A DNA stretch of 64,000 nt, taken from positions 8,929,885-8,993,884 of the forward strand of contig NC_092029.1 in assembly GCF_042242105.1 (NCBI RefSeq), written 5' to 3'. Origin of the DNA: Pempheris klunzingeri (taxonomy: Eukaryota; Chordata; Actinopteri; Acropomatiformes; Pempheridae). Below, one piece after another: positions 25,001-36,955 of this stretch; the stretch's first letter is position 1, and the number at the start of each line of letters is the position of its first letter. The translations under genes were made by a program, and so were the position numbers. The notes under the pieces are model-generated. The model was not told the DNA's origin and did not search any database. It was given only the letters and a program-made list of their open reading frames with translations.

Positions 25001-27622
25001 CATTGTACTGTTTTACAAAAAAGTGGGATTTTACATGGACCATTTGATATTCGTCATATTCACAAACTACAGGATGTGTAGAAACCACTGACAGTAAGCT
25101 GCATCACTGTGAGTGTGTATTTAAACCTGCTTGCTTCTTTTAAAAAGTCCATCGCTAACAATAATCAAATCAAACAATAACCTGTTTTGAGTGATTGATG
25201 GCTTTTTGATTTAGATTTGGACAGAATTTAAGAATAAAATGCTATTAATCAGCATTGGTCTAAACAATCATCAGCTTCGGACTTTCGAAAGAGCTGCGTC
25301 GATCTCTCCTCAGTCTCTCAGGCATCTCTCTGCCTTGTTGTCCTCTTTCTCTTGCAGAAAATCCCGGAAGGGCAAGGGTAAAGGCCAAAAGAGAAAACGA
25401 AAGAAAAACCGTGACAAAACAATTCACGATGCGTATGTCAGCTCCGCCTTCTCCACTTACCTGCACCTGAGTGTTGCGCTTCTCATAATTAAGCTCATTT
25501 GGGAGGAGCTCATTTGCCCCTTTTAATTTGCCCGCTAGCCACATCAATTAGCATGACGCTTCAATGTACTGTCCTAACCTTGTCTCGTCACTCATGTCCT
25601 CCATACACAGAATCTCAGTGTCAAAGCTGCCTTGTTTGCTAACGTGTTTTGCTAATGTAGCTGTACCAAAACTTTACATAACAGCGATAAGCGGGGGAAG
25701 TACAACTGACTGGCTCGCAATACGCCACCTCATAAGAAATGAACCTTAACCCATCTCCACCCATCAAAATACACATTTAATCTCCCCCCAACCTTACAGC
25801 TCCCTGTTTGCAAGAATATCACCATGTCTCTTTGTATCTCTATGGAACGATGGTTGGGACGAGATATAAGCATATCATGAAAAACATTAGAAACCCAAGG
25901 TACAAGTTGCTCCTAGCATCTTGTCAGATAGATAGTCTCACGACTGATAGTGGACATGTTAAAAAAAAAAAAAAAAAATGGAATAAACAGATCAGCTGTT
26001 AGCTGTAACTTGAACCTTCTACTGAAACAGATCACAGCTCCACCAGCATGGCTTTGCAGATCGCCTCATTCGGCTCTGGTATCAGTGCTGGGATCACCAG
26101 GATTGTAATCATGGCCCAGTGTTCAGTGTTGAGTCTGTGCTGCTTTGCTGTGTCTCGCCCTCGTCTCTTTTCCACTCTTCTCTCTTTTCATCTTTACAAA
26201 AAGGTTTTGATGTCCCGTGCATACTGCTGGTACTTTTTATGTAATGTGAATATGTGAGTGATGGATATCTATTGCTTTCTTTTTTTTTAGTGGGGAATCT
26301 GTAAACCAGCAAATTGTACTGTTCTGTCTTTGTTTGCCTGCTTTTGTAGAGACAAAAGCAGACATATTTTACTCAAAAATAACATAAATTTGATCTCATG
26401 TTTCTTCATTGCTCATACTGTGAAAGAATACATGTTGTGTGTTCACTTGTAATTTGTATATTGAGATGTCAATGAAGTATCTGAACCTTCATCATCAAGA
26501 AATGTCATTCAAACCTCTTTACGCCTCTGTTCTGAATCTAATGTCTCTGTGGGAATCGTAGTCTTCAGTTTTCACTCAATAAAATGAAGTCTTTCTTAAC
26601 GGAGCACCAAGCAGACCCTTGAGTCTTCTTTATCTAGCGTTGACATTAAGAGTGAGAGCGGAAAGTGTGCTGTCAAAGCCAATACGTGTCGTTATGTGTT
26701 GCATGAATCGGTCCAAAGCTTTGGTCACTGCATGTCTAACACATTCAAGGCATGTATGAGCGGTCCAATCAATGGGGGTGGGTTTGGGGGGTGTGGGCAG
26801 GGTAATTTTACTGCTTGACTATTTGCCCGCTCTGTGGGAACCTGGGTGCAATACTACCCATCTGTCACATGCAGCACAACTTTTCACGCAGTCGCTTGGA
26901 AGAGCAAACTGGAGCATACGAAAGGGCTGACCTAAGGGTGGCCGTTCTTGTAATGCGGTAATTGTACACTGTGATAATCTGCCTCTCTCCCTCTTCCTCC
27001 CCACCCCTGTCTGTCTCTGTCTGTCCAGTGTTTGTGAGCCATGTTGTGATCACTGCTCAGAGAGGAGAAAGCGTTTGTTCGTGCAGGATCCTGCAACCTG
27101 CCGGTGCTCCTGCAAACACACAGACGAATACTGTAAATACCGCCAGCTAGAGCTCAACGAGAGGACCTGCAAGTAAGTGCTGTCGGTGGAAGTGGAACGA
27201 GGCAAACCTGTCCCAAATAAACCACAGTTTAAAAAATTGGCCCTGCAACATGGCTTTGCTCGGCAGTCAGTTGTGTGGTTCTTTCCCTTTGTCAAGACTA
27301 AGAAAAAAATGTCTTTGATCATTTAAAGAGATTCTAATCAATACTTCAATACTAATCAATACTGTTTTCACAAAAAAAAACTTTGATAAACTCCACTGTA
27401 CACTACCTGCCCAGCAACAAGTATTTAGCAGCTAAAGAGCCCAAAATTTTCCTCAGGAAGTGGTGGAGACCAAAAACAGAGCTAAAAGGAGAGTGAATAT
27501 TGAACTTAGACAACTCCAGATAAAACCCTCCAGAGTGCTTGTCCTATTTGCTGCAATGGTTTTTGTTCTGACACCTGCTTTTTCTTTTCTTGCTGTCTAG
27601 ATGTGACAAGCCAAGAAGATGA
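16000..27622 (+). CDS. vegfa: Vascular endothelial growth factor A (vegfab-like), 8 coding exons
   Basis: Secreted dimeric ligand of VEGF receptors that drives angiogenesis and permeability. Coding exons: 16000-16053, 17989-18031, 18996-19192, 20469-20545, 22725-22757, 25358-25432, 27029-27172, 27601-27622; all junctions are GT-AG and the spliced frame encodes 214 residues. Residues 1-18 plus a few more form the signal peptide (conserved LSAVK end). The cystine-knot domain spans about 33-124 with [16 protein letters not shown] at 68-83 and CEC at 121-123. Sequons are NIT 94-96 and NFT 114-116. Exon 6 supplies a Lys/Arg-rich heparin-binding stretch at 136-153, and exons 7-8 a heparin-binding domain ending CDKPRR. 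Exon sizes (197, 77) match human VEGFA. The phrases YNITMEIKRIKP and [10 protein letters not shown] favour the teleost vegfab copy over vegfaa, from memory. Introns hold several fish repeats. Confidence 0.96.
17236..17280 (+). repeat. Purine-rich GAGA/GGGA tract in vegfa intron 1
   Basis: Simple AGAG/GGGA repeats followed by a short GT-rich run. This low-complexity tract generates spurious arginine/glutamate-rich open frames on one strand and serine/leucine-rich ones on the other. Confidence 0.7.
17989..18031 (+). CDS. vegfa: vegfa coding exon 2
   Basis: 43 nt between CCTTGCAG and the donor GTATGT. It encodes [14 protein letters not shown] plus the first base of Val33. It covers the end of the signal peptide and the mature N terminus; AHIPKE is shared with zebrafish Vegfa. 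Confidence 0.93.
18996..19192 (+). CDS. vegfa: vegfa coding exon 3 (cystine-knot core)
   Basis: 197 nt, identical in length to human VEGFA exon 3. It encodes residues 33-98 with the signature [13 protein letters not shown] and the N-glycosylation sequon NIT. Boundaries are CTCCCAG and GAG|GTCAGG. Confidence 0.97.
19958..20295. mobile_element. TIR-bounded MITE-like repeat in vegfa intron 3
   Basis: The left end reads GACTGTATATAAAGATGGAC and the right end AATATACAGTC, so the termini are imperfect inverted repeats (GACTGTATAT). Internal phrases such as CTGTCAATCATGATGTCAC and GAGCTGTCATGTCGTCAGTC match a non-autonomous element I recall from percomorph genomes. It is about 338 bp with no coding capacity. 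Confidence 0.55.
20469..20545 (+). CDS. vegfa: vegfa coding exon 4
   Basis: 77 nt, the same length as human exon 4. It encodes residues 99-123 and two bases of Arg124, completing the knot with FTEHSACEC. Acceptor TTTTTACAG, donor GTAAGA. It carries the extra sequon NFT. Confidence 0.96.
22725..22757 (+). CDS. vegfa: vegfa coding exon 5
   Basis: 33 nt encoding the linker [10 protein letters not shown] with flanking split codons, between CTTTCAG and GTGAGT. It corresponds to the plasmin-sensitive linker exon of human VEGFA. Confidence 0.88.
23895..24155 (+). repeat. Teleost TTAGCATGCTAA-type repeat in vegfa intron 5
   Basis: Contains AATACCTGCAAAACTAATGA, CCCATTATCCTCAGCTGTAC and AGCCTCACAGAGCC. 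The same ordered phrases recur at 41725-42075 (same orientation) and 46490-46790 (opposite orientation). It is degenerate and non-coding. Confidence 0.55.
25358..25432 (+). CDS. vegfa: vegfa coding exon 6 (heparin-binding basic exon)
   Basis: 75 nt (human exon 6a is 72) encoding the basic stretch [15 protein letters not shown]. It is preceded by CTCTTGCAG and followed by GC|GTATGT. Both junctions are phase 2, so skipping this exon keeps the frame and would give a 189-residue VEGF165-like isoform. Confidence 0.93.
27029..27172 (+). CDS. vegfa: vegfa coding exon 7 (heparin-binding domain)
   Basis: 144 nt, 12 more than the human exon. It encodes residues 161-207 with [13 protein letters not shown] and LELNERTC, the VEGF heparin-binding domain. 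Its start reads [13 protein letters not shown], with two more cysteines than the usual CxxCSERR. Junctions are CTGTCCAG and AA|GTAAGT. Confidence 0.95.
27385..27530. repeat. Degenerate teleost repeat in vegfa intron 7
   Basis: The phrases TTTAGCAGCTAAAGAGCC, GTGGTGGAGACCAAAAACAG and GAGCTAAAAGGAGAGTGAAT are typical of a dispersed fish repeat (from memory). It fills much of the short intron between exons 7 and 8. Confidence 0.45.
27601..27622 (+). CDS. vegfa: vegfa coding exon 8 (terminal)
   Basis: Follows the acceptor CTGTCTAG. It completes Lys208, then encodes CDKPRR and TGA, which corresponds to the pro-angiogenic VEGF-A C terminus. No second acceptor giving an exon-8b-like ending is obvious. 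Confidence 0.94.
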
Positions 27623-29520
27623 GAGAGGTGGGAGCACCACATGTACAAGATGAAGGAATATTGTAGAGATATTTCACAGCACAGCACTTTGACCTTTGAA
27701 CCGAGCTCTTCTATTCTGTGGAAAGCATTCCCCTTGGACTGACTGAGAGACAACAAAAAGAAAGACTGAACTGAAGTTTCCTCCCACTGTTTTATCTGTG
27801 TGTATATAGACCATGGTAAAAGAAAAAAAGAGTACAGAATTGTTATGCTGCTACAGAAACAAATAACTAAACCCATCATTTGACAAAAAACAAATAGCTG
27901 CCATGTGGTTTTGCATTTCTAACAGGCTTGCGATGCAGGTGTAGTCTTGTTGTCAATTCATTGTATGCAATTACTTCACTGGATATGAGTCTACTGTGGT
28001 TGTGTGTCAATCATAAATTGCAAAACCTCTCAATTTAAGATATATTTAACTGCTAAAACAGCGGGTGAGGCTGAAGAGGACATGGGAGCGCTCTCATTTA
28101 AAAGAAATGGATGGATGGATTTTCGTTGGCCAATGCCTACTTTTGCTTTTGGAGTATAACAGCAGGACACAACAGGGACAGCCGATGGAAATCTTGAATC
28201 TGTCTCGCTTCCTTTCCCGTGAGGACATTGCAGGACTGACATGGCCTTATACAGTGTCACTATTGTGATCAGCTTGAAGGAGAAGAGACTCCGGAGTGCC
28301 ATATACTTTTAAAGGGATACTGGTTATCAATATAGCATCTAATGTGTTTGCTATGTCCTACATGAAAACCACTGAAAACATCCTATACTGTAGTTTGATT
28401 CCATTTGAAAAACTGTGCCTCACAAAATGTACTGAGAAATCTTTCGAGTGCTTTTTAAATTATTTTTGTTTCCTTTTTCAGGAGAGGGGATTGTCAAAGT
28501 AGCTCTGTTAGTCGTTGAACTCAATACAGAATTCATTGATTACATATCTTCTCTGAACTTGTACATACTTAATATCCCTTTATCCCATAGTCCATTCTAG
28601 ATAATTTATAATGTTATAGAGTATTTTTCAGTATTCAGTCTTCTACCCATATTTAATTTGGTCTATTTATATATGCAGTGTTATGTATCTGTAGCTGTCC
28701 TATCTCCCCCCATGTGTAAGGTCACTGATGGCTACTCTCAGCATGGAGACTCTGTGCTTTTCTATGAAACATAAAAGAAAAAAACAGCAAAAGAAAAAAA
28801 AGAAAAGAAAATCAAAATATGATTTGTTAACATTCCCTAAATGGATCATTTGTACTGATGTACTGATGACATCTCCTCTGGATTTTTCAACCCCTCTTAT
28901 CTAAGGGTGTGGGTGCTGTGTAGAACTTTTAACATGTATGTATCTGTGTGTTTGTGTACATGTGCGCGTATGAGTGTGTGTTCAAGTGCATTTGACGATG
29001 CGCACATTTGTGTGTAGGTGTTAGTAAGTTGTATTTAAGTATTTAAGTAAGTAGCGGACCTGTGTTTTGTCCGACCTGCAAGATGCAAATACAAATAAAC
29101 TACTGCTAGCAGCTCAGCATACACTACCAAAACACCACCACCGTTTTAAATTTGGATAACAATCTGCATCCTTTTTGCCATCAGTCATAGAGCCCTCATT
29201 ATTAGTTCTCTTTGTCTCTTCCTCACTATTAACATGTTTTCTGTGTCTATGTAAAACAGTAAAGCATATTTATTTTCAAATTATATTGTTTTTATATAAA
29301 ATAAGGAAAAGGTTGCTGTGTTGTGAATGCTGTGTTTTCAAGAAATTTCATTAGGCAATATGAGTTTTCAGTGTTTTTGTGTGGCAAGATGACGCTCACA
29401 CGTCTAGTAAGAATCCCTGCAGAATTTAACCTGAAAGAAAATAGATCAGAGAGATAAGAAATTCCTGCACGCTTTTCATGGCAGACAGATATTCAGCCTT
29501 ATGAATAAAATGGCACTTTG
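27623..29520 (+). other. vegfa: vegfa 3' UTR (extent inferred)
   Basis: Non-coding sequence after the stop with several ATTTA and TATTTAT motifs (near 28647, 28666 and 29268), typical of unstable growth-factor mRNAs. Canonical AATAAA hexamers lie at 29094-29099 and 29504-29509, so a 3' UTR of about 1.5 or 1.9 kb is plausible, similar to human VEGFA. The end is not proven. Confidence 0.45.
29094..29099 (+). terminator. Candidate vegfa polyadenylation signal
   Basis: AATAAA in GATGCAAATACAAATAAACT, about 1.5 kb after the stop codon. A second candidate lies at 29504-29509. Confidence 0.35.
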
Positions 29521-31839
29521 AAGCAGTGTGCAGTAATTTCATCTGTTAAATCTAACAGTAGACGACGATTTAGGAGCAACGATTAACGGAACCATTTGTG
29601 ACCACTGACGATGATTGTCAAAGGATTGTGTAACAATAGCTTAATAATCAGTCATGGGAAAACGATCAACAAGTCAAATTGCCCAACAGAAGCGATTTGC
29701 TGAGCTAGGTCTGATGCATGAAAACAAACTGTTCACATTTCTTTGTTCTCCATTCTGGAGCCAGTTTTTTCCTGCACGTTTATGGGCAGAAGCGTCTGTG
29801 GTGAGCCCCCTACTGGAAGGATGGATTTTTATAAAAACGTTATTTTTAGATATAACTTTAGATCAAGTTGTGATCTAAAGTAAGGGACAGTTGGACTAAA
29901 GTAACAGGATGGTGTGGTTAAAGTTGGGGTAAGAATATAGTTCATCTCTGCCCATAATTGCATAAAAACACATAATTCTATTCACATTGAATGTTCATTA
30001 ACCCTTGGGGTAAAATTTGCACTGTTGGAAAAAAATGCCACCTCATCATTCAGATAAATGAAACCACTACGTTGATGCAGCGGAGATGCTGACGCAGAAC
30101 ACTCCAGCTACTTATTTTGTTACAGCGGAAAAGTTAAATCTGGCTCAAAGTTTGTCACAACTCAAAGCAACAACACCAGAGAAACACTGGCAATCAAAGA
30201 AATGCACGCACATTTCTAGTGGATTACTTTGTTACGTGACCAGGGTGATTCTACTGTTTTTCTCACAAGATGGAGGATAAAATCACTGCTGCCATAATGA
30301 TTGAAAACTAAGCGTAAAATCTTTAATCATAGTGTTATGCACTGGACAGTACGTTGAAATCTGTTGAGCCATCAAGCTCATTGTTCTTCTGCTAAAACTT
30401 AAACCAGCCTATTTGAATCAGTAAGCCACTAGTACCTGAAGCTACACAGCAACACTTCTACTCTGCTCTTTGCATTTGTTAAGCGTTACAGAAACGTACC
30501 CTGAACGACAACAATCAATACTTCCTGAATGAGAGGTCACGATCACACGCCTCTTAAACTGGTGAATTACTCAGAGGGTGAACGTCCAGCTACACTTACT
30601 ATGTGCAAGGTGAATGAGGACAAAATCTACTTGCATCAAGAGAATGGCATGAAAATTCAGGTTTGACGGCAGCACTAGGGGACCGGCTCTGCAAAAACGC
30701 TTCCAGGAACCCAAGAACCTGGAACACTCAGGAGCATTACCTGGAATAAAGGTCCCTGGAACATGTTTCCACTTTTGGTACATGGGCTTCACTGTCAGCC
30801 ACCTCACTACACCTGCTTTTTTCACAGTCCCTCTTTTCTTGGCACTTTTTGGGCATGTTGCTGGATTTTGACATTTTGTGCATTCATTTTACAACAAACC
30901 TGATACCTGTAACCTTCTTATGAATACAGGGTACTTTTCTGTTCTGCTTTACCAGATTATCACGTCACCTGTCCCCCTTTAGTCCACCAGGAAGGACAAA
31001 GAGCAGTTTTAGCTACTAGATCATGAGATTAGTGATTTACTCAGTGATACTGTAGCAGTGGCTGAACTCTAGTCCCCTGGACCAAATCTAACCCCTATGA
31101 ATGTAGATTAAGTGGAGGTTTTTGGATCTTTGGCCATGTTTGTTTTGAAACTCGCTCCTTCTTATCCCCATTGCTGACTGCTTCCCATTAGATTAGCTCC
31201 TGCATGGCGCTAATGCTCTGCTCCGCTCTGCTCTCCCTGACTCATGCTCTTTATGTGCATACCTAAATATAAAACACACCATATAATCCCTGTAAATTGT
31301 GGGGCCCCCTTTACTGGCTGAAACACCCCAAAGAATGTTATAAACCATCTAATCTGTGATTTACCAGGAACCCAGAACGCAGCGAGCAAGCTAGCTGCAT
31401 GTCTAGTCCGTTAGCTAAACTGTGTTGATTTAACATCAGTTTGAACGGGTAAGGATGCTTAAATCTGACATGTAAAAAGCATCAAACGGGGAATTAATTC
31501 ATTGTTTGTAAGTGTGATGCTACCAAAAAAGCATATGTTTTGATAATGAGGCTTTAAGAGAAATAATCCCCTAAATTAACTTGCCTTTCACAATCTTAAA
31601 GGGGGGACATGCACCATGTAACTCGCTTGGTTGTTATTTCTCTAAAATATAAACATATAATGTGATTCCTCAAGCCAAAAGAAAAGTTGAGTGTTATTAT
31701 GGGAAACTAAGAAGTACATTAATCCTTGTTTTATGTAACATTTAAAACATATTCTGACCCTTTAAGTATAAATCATGCTTAGACTGCAGTGGCAAGCATA
31801 TTTTTACATCAACTTTGAGTGTGTGTCTGCATTCGTGTA

Positions 31840-31845
<6 letters not shown>

Positions 31846-31879
<34 letters not shown>
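31846..31879 (+). repeat. (GT)n microsatellite
   Basis: Uninterrupted GT dinucleotide run of about 34 bases, probably polymorphic. Confidence 0.9.
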
Positions 31880-31881
<2 letters not shown>

Positions 31882-32129
31882 GGCTGCTTTCCTTTCAATT
31901 CCAGTTTGAAAGAGTCTTATCACTGCTAGACTCCCATTTGGACGTTGGACAGTTCCTTGTCACGTGTGGTAGATTATAAAGAGAAAAGGGTGGAAAAACG
32001 TGGTTGAGGATTTATCAGAGCTGGTGTCCTTATCTGGCAAAAGTTTAATTGAAAAGAGTTGCATGTAATCTGCAGTCATATAGCGTTTACCAATGAGGCA
32101 ACTCTACCCTCTTTAAATCCAAAAAGTTT

Positions 32130-32510
32130 GCACGTGCATGTGTATGCTGGTTATGGTCAGGTTTTTTAAGTACCCTAGTTATGCTTTGAGCATGTAATCA
32201 ACATATTATGATTTCAGGTGCACAGATATGCTAATTTGAGTACCGCAATTGAAACTGGGATACTGTGGCATGTAAACACCTTATCCAGGTTTCTTAATAC
32301 GCTTTGTTGGTACAGAACGTTGTGGCCGAGACTCTGAACTGCACAGAGATTATCAGAAACCTGGATACTGCTGAATCATGCATACAGGGATATGAATAAC
32401 CAGGTTTCTTATGTTCAATGTAAACAACATACCCAGAATTAGATCAAAACCAGGATTAAACTCTAAACTGGGATACTGATGTGCATGTAAACGCACTCAC
32501 TGTAAAATTT
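32130..32510. repeat. Probable non-autonomous DNA-transposon remnant
   Basis: Contains repeated phrases CATGTAAACACCTTATCCAG, AATGTAAACAACAT and GCATGTAAACGCACTC, plus several CCAGGTTTCTTA copies. This internally repetitive make-up is familiar from teleost MITEs. The ends are not clear. Confidence 0.35.
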
Positions 32511-35389
32511 TGGACATAATCGCTCCCCTGAGAACAGCTACTAATGAAGCAAAAAATACTATAAATATAAACTTGTTTTTGGGTCATTTAAATTCTGCAG
32601 GATTAAGGACAGAGTTGAACCCAGTAGTAGTTCTGCTCTGTGGAGGAGCGTAATAATTTATTATTGGTGTAAACCCTTTAACATTTTTAATTTAGACCAC
32701 AAAATATCTACTTCTGATATGAACATGAACAATTGTGTAAGGTGCACCAGTCAAGAATAGAACATTAAGTTGTGAAAAATAAAATCTTTACAGCTGCATT
32801 AACTGGTTTTGGAGGCAGTGGAAATGAACCGTAATTGACATATTATCATCTTAAACAGTTTAGATGGAGACTCAGCAAATTCTGACGATAAAGTTATTCT
32901 TTATAGTACAAGTGTTGTTGGAGGTTTGACCCCATGAGCTTGACCTTCCCTTCTCCATGCACCTTGGAACTCGGAAAGTTTTTATGTTCATCAACTCGTC
33001 ACTGACTTTGTTTGTCTGCTGCTTGTTGCTGGAAATGACAGTAATGAGTCTGAACCAAAACTGCAAAAAGTCACGGGCTGCAAGGCCAAAACACTGAGTT
33101 GAAAGATGTTAAAAAGCTGCTTGTCACTTCAAGAGACATCTTTCACCAGACATATTCAATTAATCTATTCTATGTATAACATAAATATATATTGATTAAT
33201 AATATTTTTTTTACAGCTTTAAAATGGTGAAGGAATTAAGTTATTAAAGTGTTTTTAATTTGCATAATTTGTCCATTACCCACATCAGTTAGCATGTTGC
33301 TTTCCATAAATCTCACTATAAGGGTAATAAAAGGTTTTGTTTTTATCAAACATTAAGGATTCTTCTAATGGCATTTTAAAATCCAAACATACAAAGAACT
33401 GGCACACAAAGAGGTCCAAACTGACACAGTATGAGATCACATTTAAGAACATAAGAGCAGAAGGATCAAGTGAAAATGCAGAACAATGACAGTGTGATTT
33501 AAAGTCTGCCATCTTTAAGACCTGAGGCAGGCGACGTGCTCCCAGGCAGGTAAATCACTTCACACTGCTGATGAAAACCGAGAGAAATCACGACTCTGCA
33601 AAAAAAAAAACCCTCCCTGACGAGTGTCGCAGTGTAGTCAGACGTGATATGTGCTCACTCACACGTACTACGTCTTTAAGGCTTCTGATCTATATTTACC
33701 CAAGTTTCCGACTGATTGTGACACCGAAAAATGCCCTCCATGAGTCATGAGGCAGCGAACCGGAGAGGGAAGGAGGGAGGGAACGAGAGTAAGAGTGAAA
33801 TCAGTTTAAAGAGGGATCAGTGGAGCAGGGTGGAAAAGAGACTAATTGAGCTGAAGGGGGAGAAGAAAAGAGGATAAAATGGGATGGAGGAGAGCATGAC
33901 TGAGAAGGAATAAGGTGGGGGGGGGGCTGAGGGGTGTAGCGCGTTGATGCAGTGTCTCCTCATTCATCTACGTGTGTTTAGAGAAAAAGAAAAGGAGAGG
34001 TAGAGCAAATGATGTAAAAGCAGAGAGAAACAGATATCAAGAGTGTGGCGTTACACTTCCCCCTGTCCCATTCCCAAAACTGCAAGAGGAAACAGCAGAT
34101 TTGTATAAATGTAAGATAACCTCAAACATCTGCAACACTCCTGCAGCCCAGTCGGCTGGTCAGGTGCAGACAGCCAGCCTGGCTGCACCCACTCACCTGT
34201 CACATGGGTGTAGTCTAGCTTACACTCCTTACCACAGCATTGCCATTCATCAGGCACATCTGTGAGTGTGCATGTGTGCGTGTCTGTATATTTGTATGTG
34301 TATGTTCTGGTGTGCTTGCCAATGTTAGAATTTATCGATCAGCTGGATACTATTAAAAAACTCTTTTCATTCAAATTTCTGACTCTCTTTTCTTTGTGCC
34401 CTATATTTCAAGTCCTCAGTGCACAATAAAAATCTGTGCACTTCTAAGCTCGCTAATTAACACGTTATATCCCGTGTGTTTATTCTGTGCAAAAAAAAGT
34501 GTAGAAAGTATAGTTTAATTTTCAGTTTTTTCGTAAGAACTTCCTGGAGGCAGCCAGCTTTATTTACAGACATATGAGAGCGGAAACAATCTTTTCATCA
34601 AACTCTGCCAGGAACCTTAGAAATGTTTTTTTTTTTCAAAATGTCAAACTATTCCTTAAAAATTTTGGAACACTGAACAGACAATTGTGATGTGTTTGTC
34701 CATCTCTTTATGGGGAACAATAGTCATTGATTCAGTGTCTTGCTTACCATGTAAATTCAAACCCCAGTTATAGGACCTTTGCAGTGCCACTTCTCAGCTG
34801 TTCTGTTAAGTAATTTGAAGACATTGAGGTTTAAAAGTACTTGTTGTGTATAGCTGCAAGATCTGCAAGTGCGGAAGTGATGTGAACTGGGGGAATTACT
34901 GCAGATCAGGCAGAAAGGAGCTGGATTTGTGTTGTGTTTTTGTATTAGACAGGCCCGGCCTTGTTAGAGAATCCACAAGGGCTCAGTGTTAAAATTTGGC
35001 AGAACCATCCAACTCCTGATCAACCACAAATCACTCAGAAAACAGGCGAGGGAGCTGACTTGAAAAAGCATGAAATTTTAGGATTAAGTTAAAGAACACT
35101 GATTTACTCTTTCATTCACCCAAAAGAAAATCAGCGATTAAGGGGACGGGGATGCTGGCAAACGAAGAGTTTTTGTTGAGGGTGGATTAAAAAGAGTGTT
35201 CCCAAAGTGAAACTTGATTGTTACAATCCCAAAGTCCAAAAGATCGCCCAGAGTGCATCTCTGCATGTGCATGCAAGTTATTGTTTGACTTCTTATCTGC
35301 CTCCGTGTTCATTTGTTATTCTGCAAAAGTCTTTAAAGACATTTTTTTACAGTCTTATTATGTGAAGACTGGCATCCATCCTCTACAAT

Positions 35390-35455
35390 CTGTAATCAAC
35401 CTAAAATGCAGCAGGTGTAACTATGCAATTCTACTGCATTTTAGGTTAATTACAG
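35390..35455. repeat. Near-perfect 22-bp inverted repeat with 22-base loop
   Basis: The arms 35390-35411 and 35434-35455 are reverse complements with a single mismatch. Each contains AACCTAAAATGCAG or its complement, and the loop is 22 bases. The size resembles a microRNA hairpin, but the lack of bulges also fits a fold-back mobile element. Confidence 0.6.
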
Positions 35456-36730
35456 GCACCACTGAAACAGATTTTTTGAAATGAAAAGTCCATATTTCTG
35501 CTTTTTCTTTGTTCAGCTTCATATCTGGAAACGGACAGATTGAGCAACACACACATTCATCCTTTCCACAGACAAATTGCTGATGACTGAATGAGTATGA
35601 AGATGACTCTACTATAAAAACAGTTTGCTTGACTTTGTTTTAAATGAGGGCGTGTGCATAAGAGCCCTATCTAAATACACCCCATTTCTATACTGCAGAC
35701 TCCTCCACAATGTAAACATTTTGCTCTTTCTCCCACATACACTGTATCTAACACTAATCTAACATCTCTACCCTCCATAACATTTGACCTACATGTAGAC
35801 TCCTTCGCAAGATGTTTTTTGGAAGCATGGAAATGATGCACGATGTGATGTGTATCGCTTATCTTTCACTTAGATTACCTTCTCCCCCAACAACCGTGAC
35901 ATCTGTTTTAAAGGTAACTCTTAAAAGACGTTACATTTTCCAGATTCTCTCTTGTGTTTGACAGTGTTGTCGAAACTGCCACGTCACAGCAGATGAGCTT
36001 TTGCTGCAGTCTTTCGGTCAAAGTTGATGCCTTCTCTTTTGTCAACCTCTCCCTCCTTTTAGACTTTTTTCACTGCACTTCTTGCTCTTTCTCTCCCTCT
36101 GTTATGACTCAGTTCTCTGATCTCATTCCCTCAGAGAAGTGGGTCATTTTTTTCTCTTCTGAATGACCACAACAAACTTTGACCAGTACATTTCCGTGGC
36201 ATCAGCTGCCCAAGACAATAAACATTCAGTGTCTCCTTGACTTTTCCCATAATGAACCAAACTCCTGTCCCTCCCACTGGGTAACATATCACCAAAGGTT
36301 CACTCTCTCTGCACTGGTATGTAGTTCACTGTTGGAGTAACGGAGTGATTTCTAACCTGGGGTACTTGTACACCAGGGGGTACCTCTGCAGGTGCCAAAG
36401 TACATGAATTTGAGAAAAGGATGGCTATTACATTGGCATTTTTGTGTTAAATAAGGAAAGTAACAGCCAAAACTGATTAGATGCTACGTCAAAAGTCTTT
36501 TAAAAATATTTGAAACAGTAAAATTAATAGACAAACTGTTGAAATTGTTAGGATTAGGAATTGTTTAAAGAGTTGAAATATTTTACTAAATGTAATGGAC
36601 GAAGGGTTGAAACTAAATAGTAGTCAGCATTGATTGATGCTAAGCTAAAAGTGATTTATAAACACTTGAAACTTTACAAGATAAAAACTTTTGTTAGCTT
36701 ATCGTTTAAAAATTGAAAAATTATGGATGA

Positions 36731-36955
36731 TAGGAATAGTTTCCTTAGCTAACATTAACTTGTAAACAGTTGAAAACAAGCTAATGAATAAACAGTTGAT
36801 ATATTTAACTTAAGTAAAAATGTGAGAGACCATAATCGTTTTGTTTCGTTAGCTGACATTCACTTATACATAGTTGAGAACAAACTAATGAATAAACATT
36901 TGAAATATTTAACTAAACGTTAAACGCTTTTAAAAATGTGAGACCCCATAATGTG
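36731..36955 (+). repeat. Tandem duplication of a unit of about 110 bp
   Basis: The unit at about 36731-36838 (GCTAACATTAACTTG, CTAATGAATAAACAGTTGA, ATGTGAGAGACCATAATCG) is followed directly by a diverged copy at about 36839-36955 (GCTGACATTCACTTA, CTAATGAATAAACATTTGA, ATGTGAGACCCCATAATG). Confidence 0.55.
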
